DNA of 64,000 bases, from positions 1 through 64,000 of the forward strand of contig CALGZA010000031.1 of the NCBI GenBank assembly GCA_937934595.1. The letters run 5' to 3'. The notes beneath the pieces were generated by a model that searched no databases, was not told the origin of the DNA, and was given only the letters and a program-made list of their open reading frames with translations. The translations under genes were made by a program, and so were the position numbers. Position 1 is the stretch's first letter, and each line of letters opens with the position of its first letter. This document shows, in pieces, positions 25,298 to 34,135 of this stretch. The DNA is from an uncultured Verrucomicrobiales bacterium. Its GTDB lineage: Bacteria > Verrucomicrobiota > Verrucomicrobiia > Verrucomicrobiales > Akkermansiaceae.

Positions 25298-26035
25298 CTA
25301 CTTTTCAGATAGTTCTTTTATTTTGACGAAGCAGGCGTTGGATCCAGAGGCAATGATTTTGCCTTCTTTATCGATGAGGTTGTATTCTGGTACAAATTTG
25401 GTTTTTTTGAATTGGCGTAGTTTTGAATTTTCTACTTTTTCTGGAAGAATGTGGTACCATGGGAGCTTGGCTTTAGCAGCCCAATTTTCTGCTGCATCTT
25501 TGCTTCTGTCTAGTGAGACTTGGAGCATTACTGTGTTGGAACTGTCTGCCAAGAGTTTGTTGTATTTGGCCACTAACTGTGGAGCACCGCTACGACAAGG
25601 TCCTCACCATGAAGCTGAAAAATAGAGCAGGTAATACTCTGGGATGAATTGGAATTCAGCTTTTTTAAGTTTGCTGCCTTTAAGTTGAGTGAGATTTTTA
25701 TAAATGTTTTTAGCAATGGGTTGTTCTTCTAGAGTATCCCCAATGTTTGCCTTAGCTTTTTCTTTTTCCTCGGCTTTCTTTTTTTCTTCCTCTTCTTTGG
25801 CTTTAGTGGCGATCCAGTCTTTGTCTGCTTGAGAGAGCATGTCTATTTTAAAGGTTGTTTTACGTCCATTGCTGCGGGCGATGGTGACTTTTTTGCTGTC
25901 TGCATCGTAATTCTGGTATGTACCTCTGAATGTTTTACTTTTGTCGCTATTGCTCCACATACGGGCACATAGTTTTGTGGATAGCAGGCTGGCAACACAA
26001 AGTGAGGTGAATAATGTTTTTCTTAATAGGTTCAT
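25298..26035 (-). CDS. SHD1 plus thioredoxin-like probable selenoprotein (UxxC)
   Basis: Read through the in-frame TGA at 25604-25606, the gene encodes 245 residues: a signal peptide (about 1-24), an SHD1-like domain (MWSNSDKSKTFRGTYQNYD ... LSQADKDWI), a Lys/Glu-rich helix and a thioredoxin fold. The TGA falls exactly at the first active-site cysteine: FSASW-(TGA)-GPCRSGAPQL, giving Sec144 and Cys147. After the TGA the frame continues as good thioredoxin-like sequence with the cis-Pro loop KFVPEYNLIDKEGK. The gene at 39393-39959 has the same TGA position. I therefore read it as selenocysteine, not as two separate genes or a pseudogene. It would be a periplasmic redox protein. Confidence 0.78.
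25570..25582 (-). promoter_or_regulatory. SECIS-like hairpin downstream of the TGA codon
   Basis: The mRNA has CCAC-AGUUA-GUGG, a 4-bp stem with a 5-base loop. The loop begins 26 bases after the TGA. A further GG/CC pairing is possible across a 4-base bulge. The second TGA-containing gene has the same loop at the same distance. Bacterial SECIS elements lie at this kind of distance and have a GU in the loop. The shared Gln-Leu-Val codons could also explain part of the match. Confidence 0.45.
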
Positions 26036-26121
26036 AATTTAAGGTGTTACTTAGTGATTCTTAATAAATTATAATAGTCGTTTTTAGGATGTCTAGTAAA
26101 AGGTTATATTTGTAGGGGATG

Positions 26122-26937
26122 CTAGGGTGTGATGCTTGATGAGAGGACGATGATTTGTTTTGTTTTGGGTTGCTTTTTGTTGGTGATATCTGACTGGGGG
26201 AGGTTCATGGCTAGGGTGCGTTTGGTGTATTTAGCGATGGATTTTTGGTGCTGAGTAGTGTTTGGGATGTGGATGGTGCCTTGTTTGATGATTCCGCCGA
26301 GGGGGTCTATGTATTTGATGGGGAATGAGGTGGCGTTTGAGGGGATGGATGATGGGAGCTGATAGAGGGTGACGAGGTGGCCTTCGATTTTGTTGGTTTT
26401 TAGGTGTTTGATGCTGAGGATGGGTGGGAAGCCACTTTTGAGTGAGGATTTTAGGTGTAGGTGGGTGCGTTTTAGGAGTGTGGTGTGGTTATCGTTATTT
26501 TGGGTGAAGTGGGTTGTGAGTTTGAGCTGAGGTAGCTTGAGGTTGTTGGTGTTTTGGTATTCGTTTGCTAGGTCTTTGAGGTTTATGGAGCTGATTCCTG
26601 AGTTGGGGTTCCAGCGTCTGGTGGTGGGTGTGTATTTGGATTTGGTGTATCCGAAGTTCTTGGTTATGTGATGGAACTTTTGTGCGTCTGATGTGCCGGG
26701 TATGGCTTGAGATGCTTTTTGCCATTTGGGTTTGGCGAATCTGTAGGCGTTGATGAGTGATGAGATGCCGCAGCCATTTTTGTGAATGGTGTTTTGGTTT
26801 ACAGCTTTAGCGCTGGGATTAGGTGCGGTGGTGTTTCCGCTGATGACTGAGCAGTTAGTGAGGCAAAGGAGGGTGGATGCAGTGGCTAGGATGGCGATTG
26901 CATTTTTGAGGAGGGTTGTTGTGGGAGTGTTTTTCAT
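26122..26937 (-). CDS. Lipoprotein with papain-like (C39-type) cysteine peptidase signature
   Basis: The 271-residue product has a lipoprotein-type signal peptide with Cys29 (LCLTNC; the Asn before Cys is unusual). A probable catalytic Cys56 lies in NGCGISSLINAY, the His in EGHLVTLY and an Asp in KYIDPLGG. These have the order and spacing of C39-like peptidase folds. The body is rich in Asn, Thr, Lys and Pro, as are other minus-strand proteins here. It starts 8 bases after the ffh stop and is probably co-transcribed with it. Peptidase activity is inferred from motifs only. Confidence 0.6.
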   Translation of the reverse strand: MKNTPTTTLLKNAIAILATASTLLCLTNCSVISGNTTAPNPSAKAVNQNTIHKNGCGISSLINAYRFAKPKWQKASQAIPGTSDAQKFHHITKNFGYTKSKYTPTTRRWNPNSGISSINLKDLANEYQNTNNLKLPQLKLTTHFTQNNDNHTTLLKRTHLHLKSSLKSGFPPILSIKHLKTNKIEGHLVTLYQLPSSIPSNATSFPIKYIDPLGGIIKQGTIHIPNTTQHQKSIAKYTKRTLAMNLPQSDITNKKQPKTKQIIVLSSSITP

Positions 26938-26945
26938 TTGTTTTT

Positions 26946-28343
26946 TTATTGGAATGGTAGTCCTCCTCCTTTTCCGCCTTTTCCTCCGAGTCCTTTCATC
27001 ATGTCTTGCATGCCTTCCATGCCGCCCATTTGTTGCATCATTTGTTTCATTTTTCCGCCTTTTCCACGGAACATTTTGCGCATTTCTCCGAACTGCTTGA
27101 GGAGTTTGTTTACTTCGATGATGGTGGTGCCGCTGCCTTGTGCAATGCGTTTTCTGCGGGTGCCTTTGATGATTTCTGGGCGTTCGCGTTCTTTGGGTGT
27201 CATGGATAAGATGATGGCTTCCATGTGTGCCATTTTTTTACCGCCGAGTAGGTCGGTGGGGATTTGTTTTTTGAGTTTTTTCATGCCTGGGAGCATGCCT
27301 AGGATGCCGTCTAGAGGTCCGAGGTTTTTGATCATGTTCATTTGGCCTAGGAAGTCATTGAAGTCGAATTTTCCGCTTTGCATACGCTTGGCGGCATTCA
27401 TGGCGTCTTTTTCGTTGATTTTGTCTGCCATGTTTTCGACCATTGAGACGACGTCTCCCATGTCTAGGATACGTCCAGCCATGCGGTCTGGGTGGAATTC
27501 TGCTAGGTTGTCTAGTTTTTCACCTTCACCGATGTATTTGATGGGTTTTCCTGTGACGGCGCGCATGGATAGGGCTGCTCCGCCGCGGGCGTCGCCGTCA
27601 AGCTTGGTGAGGACGATGCCTGTGATGCCAACGGCATCGTCGAAGTGGGTGGCGACGGAGACGGCTTGTTGTCCTGTGGCTGCGTCTGAGACGAGGAGGG
27701 TTTCTTTGGGGTTTAGGAATTTATGGAGTTCTTTGAGTTCTGCGATGAGTTTGTCATCGATTTCTTGTCGGCCTGCGGTGTCGAAGATGAGAACGGTGCC
27801 GTTTTGTGTTTCAGCCCATTTGATGGCTTCTTTTGCGACTTTGATGAGGTTTTTTTCACCGGGTTGTGGTTTAAAGATGGGGACATCGACTTGTTCTGCG
27901 AGTGTGGCGAGTTGTTCGACTGCGGCTGGGCGGTAGAGGTCACATGCGATGAGTATAGGGCGGCGTCCTTCTTTTTTGAGTCTTTTTGCAAGTTTGGCGG
28001 AAGTGGTGGTTTTACCTGCACCGTTGAGTCCGACCATGAGGATGCGGGCTGGTGGGTTGAGGTCAAGTGGTGCTTGGTCTCCACCGAGTAGGGTGGTGAG
28101 TTCGTCGTGGAAGATTTTGACGATTTGTTCACCTGGTTTGATTGATTTGAGGACTTTTTCACCGAGTGCTTGTTCTTTGACTTTGGCGATGAATTCTTTG
28201 GCGACTGAGAATTCGACGTCTGCTTCTAGTAGCGCGAGGCGGATTTCACGGAGTGCGTCGGTGATGTTTTTTTCGGAGATTTTGCCTTGTCCTCGGAGTT
28301 TTTTGAATACGCCTTCGAGGTTATCTGAGAGTGAGTTGAACAT
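26946..28343 (-). CDS. ffh: Signal recognition particle GTPase Ffh
   Basis: Ffh binds signal peptides and the 4.5S RNA and targets ribosomes to the membrane with FtsY. The 465-residue product shows the N domain, the G domain with GLNGAGKTTTSAKLA (P-loop), DTAGRQ and TKLDGDARGG, and the Met-rich M domain. The C-terminus is a Gly/Met-rich tail (MQQMGGMEGMQDMMKGLGG). Length and motifs are standard. Confidence 0.96.
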   Translation of the reverse strand: MFNSLSDNLEGVFKKLRGQGKISEKNITDALREIRLALLEADVEFSVAKEFIAKVKEQALGEKVLKSIKPGEQIVKIFHDELTTLLGGDQAPLDLNPPARILMVGLNGAGKTTTSAKLAKRLKKEGRRPILIACDLYRPAAVEQLATLAEQVDVPIFKPQPGEKNLIKVAKEAIKWAETQNGTVLIFDTAGRQEIDDKLIAELKELHKFLNPKETLLVSDAATGQQAVSVATHFDDAVGITGIVLTKLDGDARGGAALSMRAVTGKPIKYIGEGEKLDNLAEFHPDRMAGRILDMGDVVSMVENMADKINEKDAMNAAKRMQSGKFDFNDFLGQMNMIKNLGPLDGILGMLPGMKKLKKQIPTDLLGGKKMAHMEAIILSMTPKERERPEIIKGTRRKRIAQGSGTTIIEVNKLLKQFGEMRKMFRGKGGKMKQMMQQMGGMEGMQDMMKGLGGKGGKGGGLPFQ

Positions 28344-28409
28344 GATGGTTGATGGTTATGTGTTGATGGATGTGGGTGTAGGGAGTGTGGATCTTTTAGT
28401 GAAAGTGTG

Positions 28410-29567
28410 TTATGGGAGTGCTGGTGCTGTTTTTGGGGTGTATGCGGCTTCTTTGTCAATGACGAATGTCCATTGTAGGGCAGGTTGGTAGGATTTTGAG
28501 TCGATGAGTTTCCATTGTATGGATACTGAGCATTGGTTTGTTCTGAGGCGGCGGTTTACTTTCCATTTGATGGTTTTTGTTTCTTTGTCAAAGGTGGCTG
28601 GGACGGATCCGAATCCTGCGATACGCATGGTGATGGATGCTGGGTTGAGGTTTTGTATTTTTGATAGATTTGCTGAGATGGTGGGCATTCTTTCTGTTAT
28701 TTTTTCACCTGCTTCTGGGGATACTGGGTGTGGTGTTTTTTTGTGAACGATGGCACCTGATGAGCTTCTGTAGAGGGCATTAGCTGAGAATGTGGTGGCG
28801 TGTTTGAAGATGTAGTCGTGTTTATCTTCGCCTAGGATGATGTATCTTGGGATGGTGCTGTTAATGGATTTTCTGGTGACTTTTCCTGGTTTGACGGTGA
28901 AGAGGTGTTGGTAGCCGAGTTGTTTTGCTATGCTGTGCATTTCTGGTGTGTGGAGGCCGCCTGGGTAGACGTATGTGTTGATGGGTTGTTTGAATTTGTT
29001 TTGAAGGATTTGTTTTGATTTACCGAATTCGAGGTTGAGGAATTTGTTAAATGCGTCAGGTCCTCTTTTTTTTTGTTTTCTGACTGTTGATGGTGCGGGG
29101 TGTGAGACGGAGTGAGATCCGATGGAGCAGCCGTGTAGCATCATTTCTTGAATCATTTTTGTGGACATGGAGCTGCCACCGCGGTCGATGTAGTTGGTGT
29201 AGAGGTATATGGTGAATGGGAAGCCGAATTCTTTGAGTATGGGGAATGCGTCTGTGTAGACTGACTTCCAGCCGTCATCGATGGTGATGAGTATGGATTT
29301 GTCAGGGATGTTTTTTTTGCCTTGTTTCCAGAGAGTGAATTCTTGGAGTGTTATGACGTTGAGGTTGAGGTCTTTGATGGCTTGCATTTGCTGGCGGAAC
29401 TTAGCAGTGCGGATACGCATTTCTGTGACTTTTTTGTTTGATGAGAAGTCGTGGTAGCCGAGGATGGAGACGCGGACGTGGTCATCGGCAGGCTCTGAGC
29501 TGTTAGCCTGTGCTAGGCAGAGATTGATAGAGATGAGTGAGCAGAGGATTTTTTGGATAATGTGCAT
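28410..29567 (-). CDS. Secreted polysaccharide deacetylase (NodB family)
   Basis: The 385-residue product has a signal peptide (about 1-24) and a NodB-homology domain (about 30-255). ILITIDDGW supplies the metal and catalytic Asp pair, IGSHSVSHP is the HxxxH metal motif, and YVYPGG is the third motif. Such enzymes remove acetyl groups from N-acetylglucosamine polymers, such as peptidoglycan or a surface polysaccharide. The C-terminal 120 residues look like a small beta-sandwich domain. It lies 66 bases upstream of ffh on the same strand. Confidence 0.85.
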   Translation of the reverse strand: MHIIQKILCSLISINLCLAQANSSEPADDHVRVSILGYHDFSSNKKVTEMRIRTAKFRQQMQAIKDLNLNVITLQEFTLWKQGKKNIPDKSILITIDDGWKSVYTDAFPILKEFGFPFTIYLYTNYIDRGGSSMSTKMIQEMMLHGCSIGSHSVSHPAPSTVRKQKKRGPDAFNKFLNLEFGKSKQILQNKFKQPINTYVYPGGLHTPEMHSIAKQLGYQHLFTVKPGKVTRKSINSTIPRYIILGEDKHDYIFKHATTFSANALYRSSSGAIVHKKTPHPVSPEAGEKITERMPTISANLSKIQNLNPASITMRIAGFGSVPATFDKETKTIKWKVNRRLRTNQCSVSIQWKLIDSKSYQPALQWTFVIDKEAAYTPKTAPALP

Positions 29568-29700
29568 GGGGGTGTGTGGTGTGGTCTATGTGTGTTAGGC
29601 TAATACTGGAGTGTTATAATGCAAGCTAGGAATGAGGTGTTGATGTTGTGTGAAGTAGGCTGTTGCGTTCATGGGGGAGTGTATGTATAAGGACGCTGTG

Positions 29701-31239
29701 ATGGATAAGAAACCTGTAGTTTTAATAATAAGAGATGGATGGGGTGTTAACCCTGGTGGTAGTATGACGGCTTCTAAGGATGGAAATGCGCCTGAGTTGG
29801 CTGCGACTCCCTTTCATGATGCTTTGTATGAGAAGTATCCTAAGGGGATGTTGAGTGCGTCTGGGTTGGATGTGGGTTTGCCTGATGGGCAGATGGGAAA
29901 TAGTGAGGTGGGGCATCTGAATTTAGGAGCAGGTAGGGTGGTTTATCAAGATCTTACTAGGATTAATAAGTCTATTGATGATGGTGAGATGGTGGAGAAT
30001 GAGGTTTTGCAGAGGGCTTTTGCGGTTGCTAGGGAGGGTGGTAAGCGGTTTCATTTTGTGGGGTTGGTTTCTGATGGTGGTGTGCATAGTCATCAGGATC
30101 ATTTGGCTGCATTTGTGAGGGCTGCTGATGATGCGGGCTTGGAGGATGTTTTCATTCATGCGATTACTGATGGGCGGGATACGTCACCTAGTGGTGGTGT
30201 GGGTTATATGGAGCGGCTACAGAGTGATATTTCTGGTACTAGTGCTAAGATAGCTACGGTTGTGGGAAGGTATTATGCGATGGATAGGGATACGCGCTGG
30301 GAGCGTAATAAGCTGGCATGGGATGCTATTGTTCTGGGGAGGGGAAGGGTGTGGGAGGACTCGGCGAGTTGTGCTGTGGCGGATGCTTACGCGAGGGAGG
30401 AGAGTGATGAGTTTATTCAGCCGTATGTTTTGGAGGCTGTAGATGAGCAGCGTATTCATGATGGAGATGTGGTGTTTTGGTTTAATTATAGGGCGGATAG
30501 GGCGCGACAGATATCTAGTGCGTTTTTGGATGGTGAGGGTTTTGAGGGTTTTGATAAGGAGGTTCATCCTGCGACGCATTATGTGACGCTGACTGAGTAT
30601 GATGCTAATTATGACTGTGAGGTGGTATATAAGCCGAGTGGTATGAAGAATGTTCTGGGCGAGGTGGTGTCAGCTGCGGGTAGGACGCAGTTGAGGATAG
30701 CTGAGACTGAGAAGTATCCGCATGTTTCTTATTTCTTTAATGGTGGTGAGGAGGTTCCGTTTGCTGGTGAGGACCGGTATGTGGCTCAATCTCCTAAGGT
30801 GGCTACTTATGATTTGCAGCCTGAGATGAGTGCGCCTGAGGTTACTGAGACGTTGGTATCGCGTTTGAAGGGTTATGATTTGGTGATTTTGAATTTTGCG
30901 AATCCTGATATGGTGGGGCATACTGGTGTTGTGAAGGCTGCGATGAAGGCTTGTGTGGCTATTGATGCTGGGGTGAAGGCTGTGGTTGAGGAGACGCTTA
31001 GGTTAGGAGGTAAGTTACTAATTACTGCTGATCATGGTAACTGTGAGAAGATGATAAATGAGGATGGTTCTCCGCATACTGCGCATACTACGAATTTAGT
31101 GCATGCGATTTATGTGGCTGATAATGCTGGTTCTGTGCGTGTGAATGATGGGATTTTGGCTGATGTGGCTCCTACTTTGTTAGATATGTTAGGTGTGGAT
31201 AAGCCGGAGGAGATGACGGGTAATTCGCTTTTGGGGTAG
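29701..31239 (+). CDS. gpmI: 2,3-bisphosphoglycerate-independent phosphoglycerate mutase
   Basis: The enzyme interconverts 3- and 2-phosphoglycerate in glycolysis using two manganese ions and a phosphoserine. I chose the ATG at 29701 because AAGGA lies 7 bases before it and the protein then starts MDKKPVVLIIRDGWG at the usual place. An upstream ATG at 29671 would add ten unlikely residues. The 512 residues include the catalytic Ser region MGNSEVGHLNLGAGRVVYQD, HAITDGRDTSPSG, the NYRADRAR motif and the metal motifs NPDMVGHTG and ITADHGNCE. Confidence 0.95.
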   Translation: MDKKPVVLIIRDGWGVNPGGSMTASKDGNAPELAATPFHDALYEKYPKGMLSASGLDVGLPDGQMGNSEVGHLNLGAGRVVYQDLTRINKSIDDGEMVENEVLQRAFAVAREGGKRFHFVGLVSDGGVHSHQDHLAAFVRAADDAGLEDVFIHAITDGRDTSPSGGVGYMERLQSDISGTSAKIATVVGRYYAMDRDTRWERNKLAWDAIVLGRGRVWEDSASCAVADAYAREESDEFIQPYVLEAVDEQRIHDGDVVFWFNYRADRARQISSAFLDGEGFEGFDKEVHPATHYVTLTEYDANYDCEVVYKPSGMKNVLGEVVSAAGRTQLRIAETEKYPHVSYFFNGGEEVPFAGEDRYVAQSPKVATYDLQPEMSAPEVTETLVSRLKGYDLVILNFANPDMVGHTGVVKAAMKACVAIDAGVKAVVEETLRLGGKLLITADHGNCEKMINEDGSPHTAHTTNLVHAIYVADNAGSVRVNDGILADVAPTLLDMLGVDKPEEMTGNSLLG

Positions 31240-31309
31240 AGCTTTTGGTGGGTGATATTTTTATGAAAAGTTTTTGCTATGGCGTGGAAATGGTGTAATT
31301 TTTTTGCAT

Positions 31310-31762
31310 ATGAATATTAAACGAGTAAAATTATTTTTAGGAACCATTGCGCTAGGTTTCATAGGGACTGCTTCTGCGGTAGCTGACCATCACGGTGATA
31401 AGGAGAAGACTCCGATGCAGAAGGAGTTCAAGATAGTGAGTTCTAAGCTTAAGTATCTTCGGAAGCTGGATAAGGAGGATAAAGGTTATTATGCAGATGC
31501 GGCGAAGGCTGTGCGTGAGGCTGGAGCGGCTATGCTGCGTACGATGGCCTATAGTCCTAGTATGGTGAAGGAAATGCCAGATGGGGATGAGAAGTCAATA
31601 GCACTTGCTGATTCACGTAGGCTTATGGGTCTGACTTATGCGATTCTTTGTGAGATGGAGGTAGCTTATCTTAAGAAGGATGACAAGTTAGTGCGTGAGC
31701 TTTCTAAGAAGTGGAAGGGGCTGAAGAAAGAGGGCCATAAGAAGTATAAGGCTGACGATTAG
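31310..31762 (+). CDS. Periplasmic cytochrome b562-like helical protein
   Basis: I chose the ATG at 31310 because it opens directly onto a signal peptide (MNIKRVKLFLGTIALGFIGTASA). The mature part is four amphipathic helices. Met36 in the first helix and His143 in the last (GLKKEGHKKYK) sit where cytochrome b562 has its haem ligands Met7 and His102, and the C-terminal HKKY matches that family. It may bind haem b non-covalently or be a copper/zinc-binding relative. The match is by pattern only. Confidence 0.55.
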   Translation: MNIKRVKLFLGTIALGFIGTASAVADHHGDKEKTPMQKEFKIVSSKLKYLRKLDKEDKGYYADAAKAVREAGAAMLRTMAYSPSMVKEMPDGDEKSIALADSRRLMGLTYAILCEMEVAYLKKDDKLVRELSKKWKGLKKEGHKKYKADD

Positions 31763-31805
31763 TCGTTCTGGATGGTATTTATTTATCAAGTATCTTGTTA
31801 GGCTG

Positions 31806-32309
31806 TTAGATTTTCTTACGGTCTAGCAATGATGCTTTTAGTGGGTCTGATGCGGAGAGGTGAGCGATTCCGATGGCGAGTGCGTCTGCGGCATCATGAG
31901 GGGGTGTTTCTGAGAGACCTAGAAGTGCTCGGATCATGAATGCGACTTGTGCTTTGTCTGCGTTTCCGTTACCTACCACTGCTTTTTTGACTTTTTTTGG
32001 TGCGTATTCGTAGATATCTAATCCTTGTTCAGCAGCTGCGATCATGGATGCGGCTCTTGCTGCTCCCATAGATATGGCAGTTCTGATTGACTGGACGAAG
32101 ATGATGGCTTCAACAGCTACTTCGTCTGGTTCGTATTGTTTGATGAGGTTTGTGAGTCCTGTTTTGACGGCAGCGAGTGCTCCTGACTGTGAGATTTTAT
32201 TGGGGATGGAAATGACGCCGAAGTCGATGACGATTTGTTTGTGCTGGTCTCCTTCAAGGATAGCGTATCCTGTGTTTCTGACAGCGGGATCTATGGAAAG
32301 GATTCTCAA
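31806..32309 (-). CDS. ruvC: Holliday junction resolvase RuvC
   Basis: RuvC cuts Holliday junctions made by RuvAB. The 167-residue product has the four acidic catalytic positions: Asp in ILSIDPAVRNTGY, Glu in VAVEAIIFV and two Asp in HDAADALAIG. The usual DPG reads DPA. It starts 6 bases after the stop of the DEAD-box helicase gene and is probably co-transcribed with it. No ruvA or ruvB is in the window. Confidence 0.93.
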   Translation of the reverse strand: MRILSIDPAVRNTGYAILEGDQHKQIVIDFGVISIPNKISQSGALAAVKTGLTNLIKQYEPDEVAVEAIIFVQSIRTAISMGAARAASMIAAAEQGLDIYEYAPKKVKKAVVGNGNADKAQVAFMIRALLGLSETPPHDAADALAIGIAHLSASDPLKASLLDRKKI

Positions 32310-32315
32310 GGTGGT

Positions 32316-33569
32316 TTATCTGCGTCTGCGTTTGGGAGCTGGGCGCTTTTTACGAAGGGGCTTGGCTGGATTTTCATCGAGCATGGCTGTGTATTTGTAA
32401 TCAAATCCTTCGAGTTTTTTGCGTTCTACCTTACGTTTGATGAGGACTTCTACGGAAAGTGCGTAGTCTAGTTCATCTGCTGTTAGGATAGTGAAGGCGT
32501 CACCTTCTGCTTCTGCTCGGCCTGTTCTGCCGATACGGTGGACGTAGTCTTCTGCGTTTTCGGGTACGCGGTAGTTGATGACGTGAGAGACGCTTGAGAT
32601 GTCGATTCCGCGGGCTGCGACGTCTGTAGCAACGAGGATGTTGTAGGTGTTGTCCTTGAATCCTGCTAGCGCTTTCATGCGGTCTTTTTGTCCTATGTCT
32701 GAGTGCATGGCGATGACACGAGCGTCACTTTTTTCGTTTAGCATGGAGCAGACTGTGTCTGCTTCTTTGCGAGTGCGCGTGAAGATCATGAGTGACTGGT
32801 GGTCTGTTTTCTTGATGAGGGCAAGGAGAAGGTCATCACGCTGGTCCATGGATACTGGGTAGAATGCGTGTTTGATTGTGGATGCGACTTCTGAGCGTGC
32901 GATTTCGATTGATGCGGGATCGGTTAGGCAGAAGTCTGCGAATCCGCGAATGGCGGGAGGCATGGTGGCGGAGAAGAAGAGTGTTTGGCGTTTGCTGCCT
33001 TTGTGGAATCTTCTGATGGATCCATTGCGCATGATGTTTTCTTCTGCGGGCATGTTCCAGGGGCAGAGGTTTACAATTTTTCTGACTATGGGAAGGAAGC
33101 CCATGTCTAGCATGCGGTCAACTTCATCGAGGATGAGTATTTTTACTTCTCTGAATGACATGGAGCCGCGGAAGAAGTGGTCTACTAATCTTCCTGGGGT
33201 AGCGACAACGATGTCTGCGGTTTTTAGTTGGTCAAGCTGGGCGCCGTATCCGACTCCACCGTATAGGAGAGCTACGGTCATACCTGTGTGCTCTCCGTAG
33301 GCTTCAAATTGTTCTGCTACTTGGTGAGCGAGTTCTCTGGTAGGTTCTAGGACTAGGATCTGAGGTTTACCTGTTTTTGTTATTCTGCTGAGTGAGGGTA
33401 GCGCGAATGCGGCTGTTTTACCTGTGCCTGTCTGAGAAGCTCCTACGAGGTCACGGCCTTCGAGGATGATGGGTATGGCTTGTTCTTGAATGGGGGTGGG
33501 TTTCTCGTAGCCTGCTTGTGTAACGGCTTTGAGGATAGGCTCTGAAAGTCCTAGTTCATTAAATAACAT
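32316..33569 (-). CDS. DEAD-box-family ATP-dependent RNA helicase (RhlE-like)
   Basis: The 417-residue protein has the helicase motifs in order: Q-motif (GYEKPTPIQEQ), ASQTGTGKT, PTRELAHQ, DEVDRMLDMGF (motif II is DEVD, not DEAD), FFSATMP, TDVAARGID and HRIGRTGRA. A short basic tail (RKKRPAPKRRRR) resembles the RNA-binding tails of RhlE proteins. It probably remodels RNA in ribosome assembly or decay. Confidence 0.92.
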   Translation of the reverse strand: MLFNELGLSEPILKAVTQAGYEKPTPIQEQAIPIILEGRDLVGASQTGTGKTAAFALPSLSRITKTGKPQILVLEPTRELAHQVAEQFEAYGEHTGMTVALLYGGVGYGAQLDQLKTADIVVATPGRLVDHFFRGSMSFREVKILILDEVDRMLDMGFLPIVRKIVNLCPWNMPAEENIMRNGSIRRFHKGSKRQTLFFSATMPPAIRGFADFCLTDPASIEIARSEVASTIKHAFYPVSMDQRDDLLLALIKKTDHQSLMIFTRTRKEADTVCSMLNEKSDARVIAMHSDIGQKDRMKALAGFKDNTYNILVATDVAARGIDISSVSHVINYRVPENAEDYVHRIGRTGRAEAEGDAFTILTADELDYALSVEVLIKRKVERKKLEGFDYKYTAMLDENPAKPLRKKRPAPKRRRR

Positions 33570-33645
33570 GTGGTGGTGTTACTGTGGTAATGATGAATTT
33601 AAAAGGAAAAACGGAACAAAGGCTAAAATCTGTGATGTCGTGGTG

Positions 33646-34122
33646 TTAATCTACCATGAGGCGCATGGGGATCATTTTGGAGGTGTGGAAGCCTTGTGCT
33701 CTGAAAAAGTTCTGAGAGTCTGCGCTGATTTTGTCGGTGAGGAGTGTGATGCGTTTGAATTTTTTGTCTTTAGCGAATTGTCTAACGTGATTTAGCATGA
33801 GTTTTCCGTAGCCTTGGCCGCGGTGGTCTGGGTCGATGATGAAGTCTTCTAGGGTAATGACCATACCGCCTACTGCGGTGGAGATGGTGAATAGAAGGTT
33901 AACGATGCCGATGATGCAGTGGTCATTTCTGAGGATGAATATCCTGCCACGGCTTGGGGACTCGAGAATGAGTCTGATGCCGTTTTGTTGATTAGCGCGG
34001 ACGGGAGTGAAGTCTCCTTGGGTTTCAAGGAGCACCATGACGAGTTCTGTGACTTCTTCGAGGTCCTCAATGGTTGCGGTCTCGATTCTGGGTTCGTTAT
34101 TGGCGATGATAGAATCAGTCAT
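33646..34122 (-). CDS. GNAT-family N-acetyltransferase
   Basis: I chose the ATG at 34122 (MTDSIIANNEPRIETATIED), since the longer frame would run into the fabH stop. The 158-residue product has the acetyl-CoA loop DHRGQGYGKLMLNHV (R/QxxGxG/A) and the typical end of the fold, FFRAQGF. The substrate is unknown. It lies 13 bases after fabH on the same strand and the two are probably one transcript. Confidence 0.82.
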   Translation of the reverse strand: MTDSIIANNEPRIETATIEDLEEVTELVMVLLETQGDFTPVRANQQNGIRLILESPSRGRIFILRNDHCIIGIVNLLFTISTAVGGMVITLEDFIIDPDHRGQGYGKLMLNHVRQFAKDKKFKRITLLTDKISADSQNFFRAQGFHTSKMIPMRLMVD

Positions 34123-34135
34123 GGTGATTAGAGTT

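Noticed and set aside
25298-26035. Two separate genes or a pseudogene split by a stop codon
   Set aside because: The TGA replaces the active-site Cys, the frame is intact on both sides, and a paralogue has TGA at the same codon; selenocysteine explains this better.
26938-28491. Open frames of 332 and 180 codons on the + strand over ffh
   Set aside because: ffh on the minus strand is certain from its motifs; the opposite frames have no domain and are codon-bias shadows.
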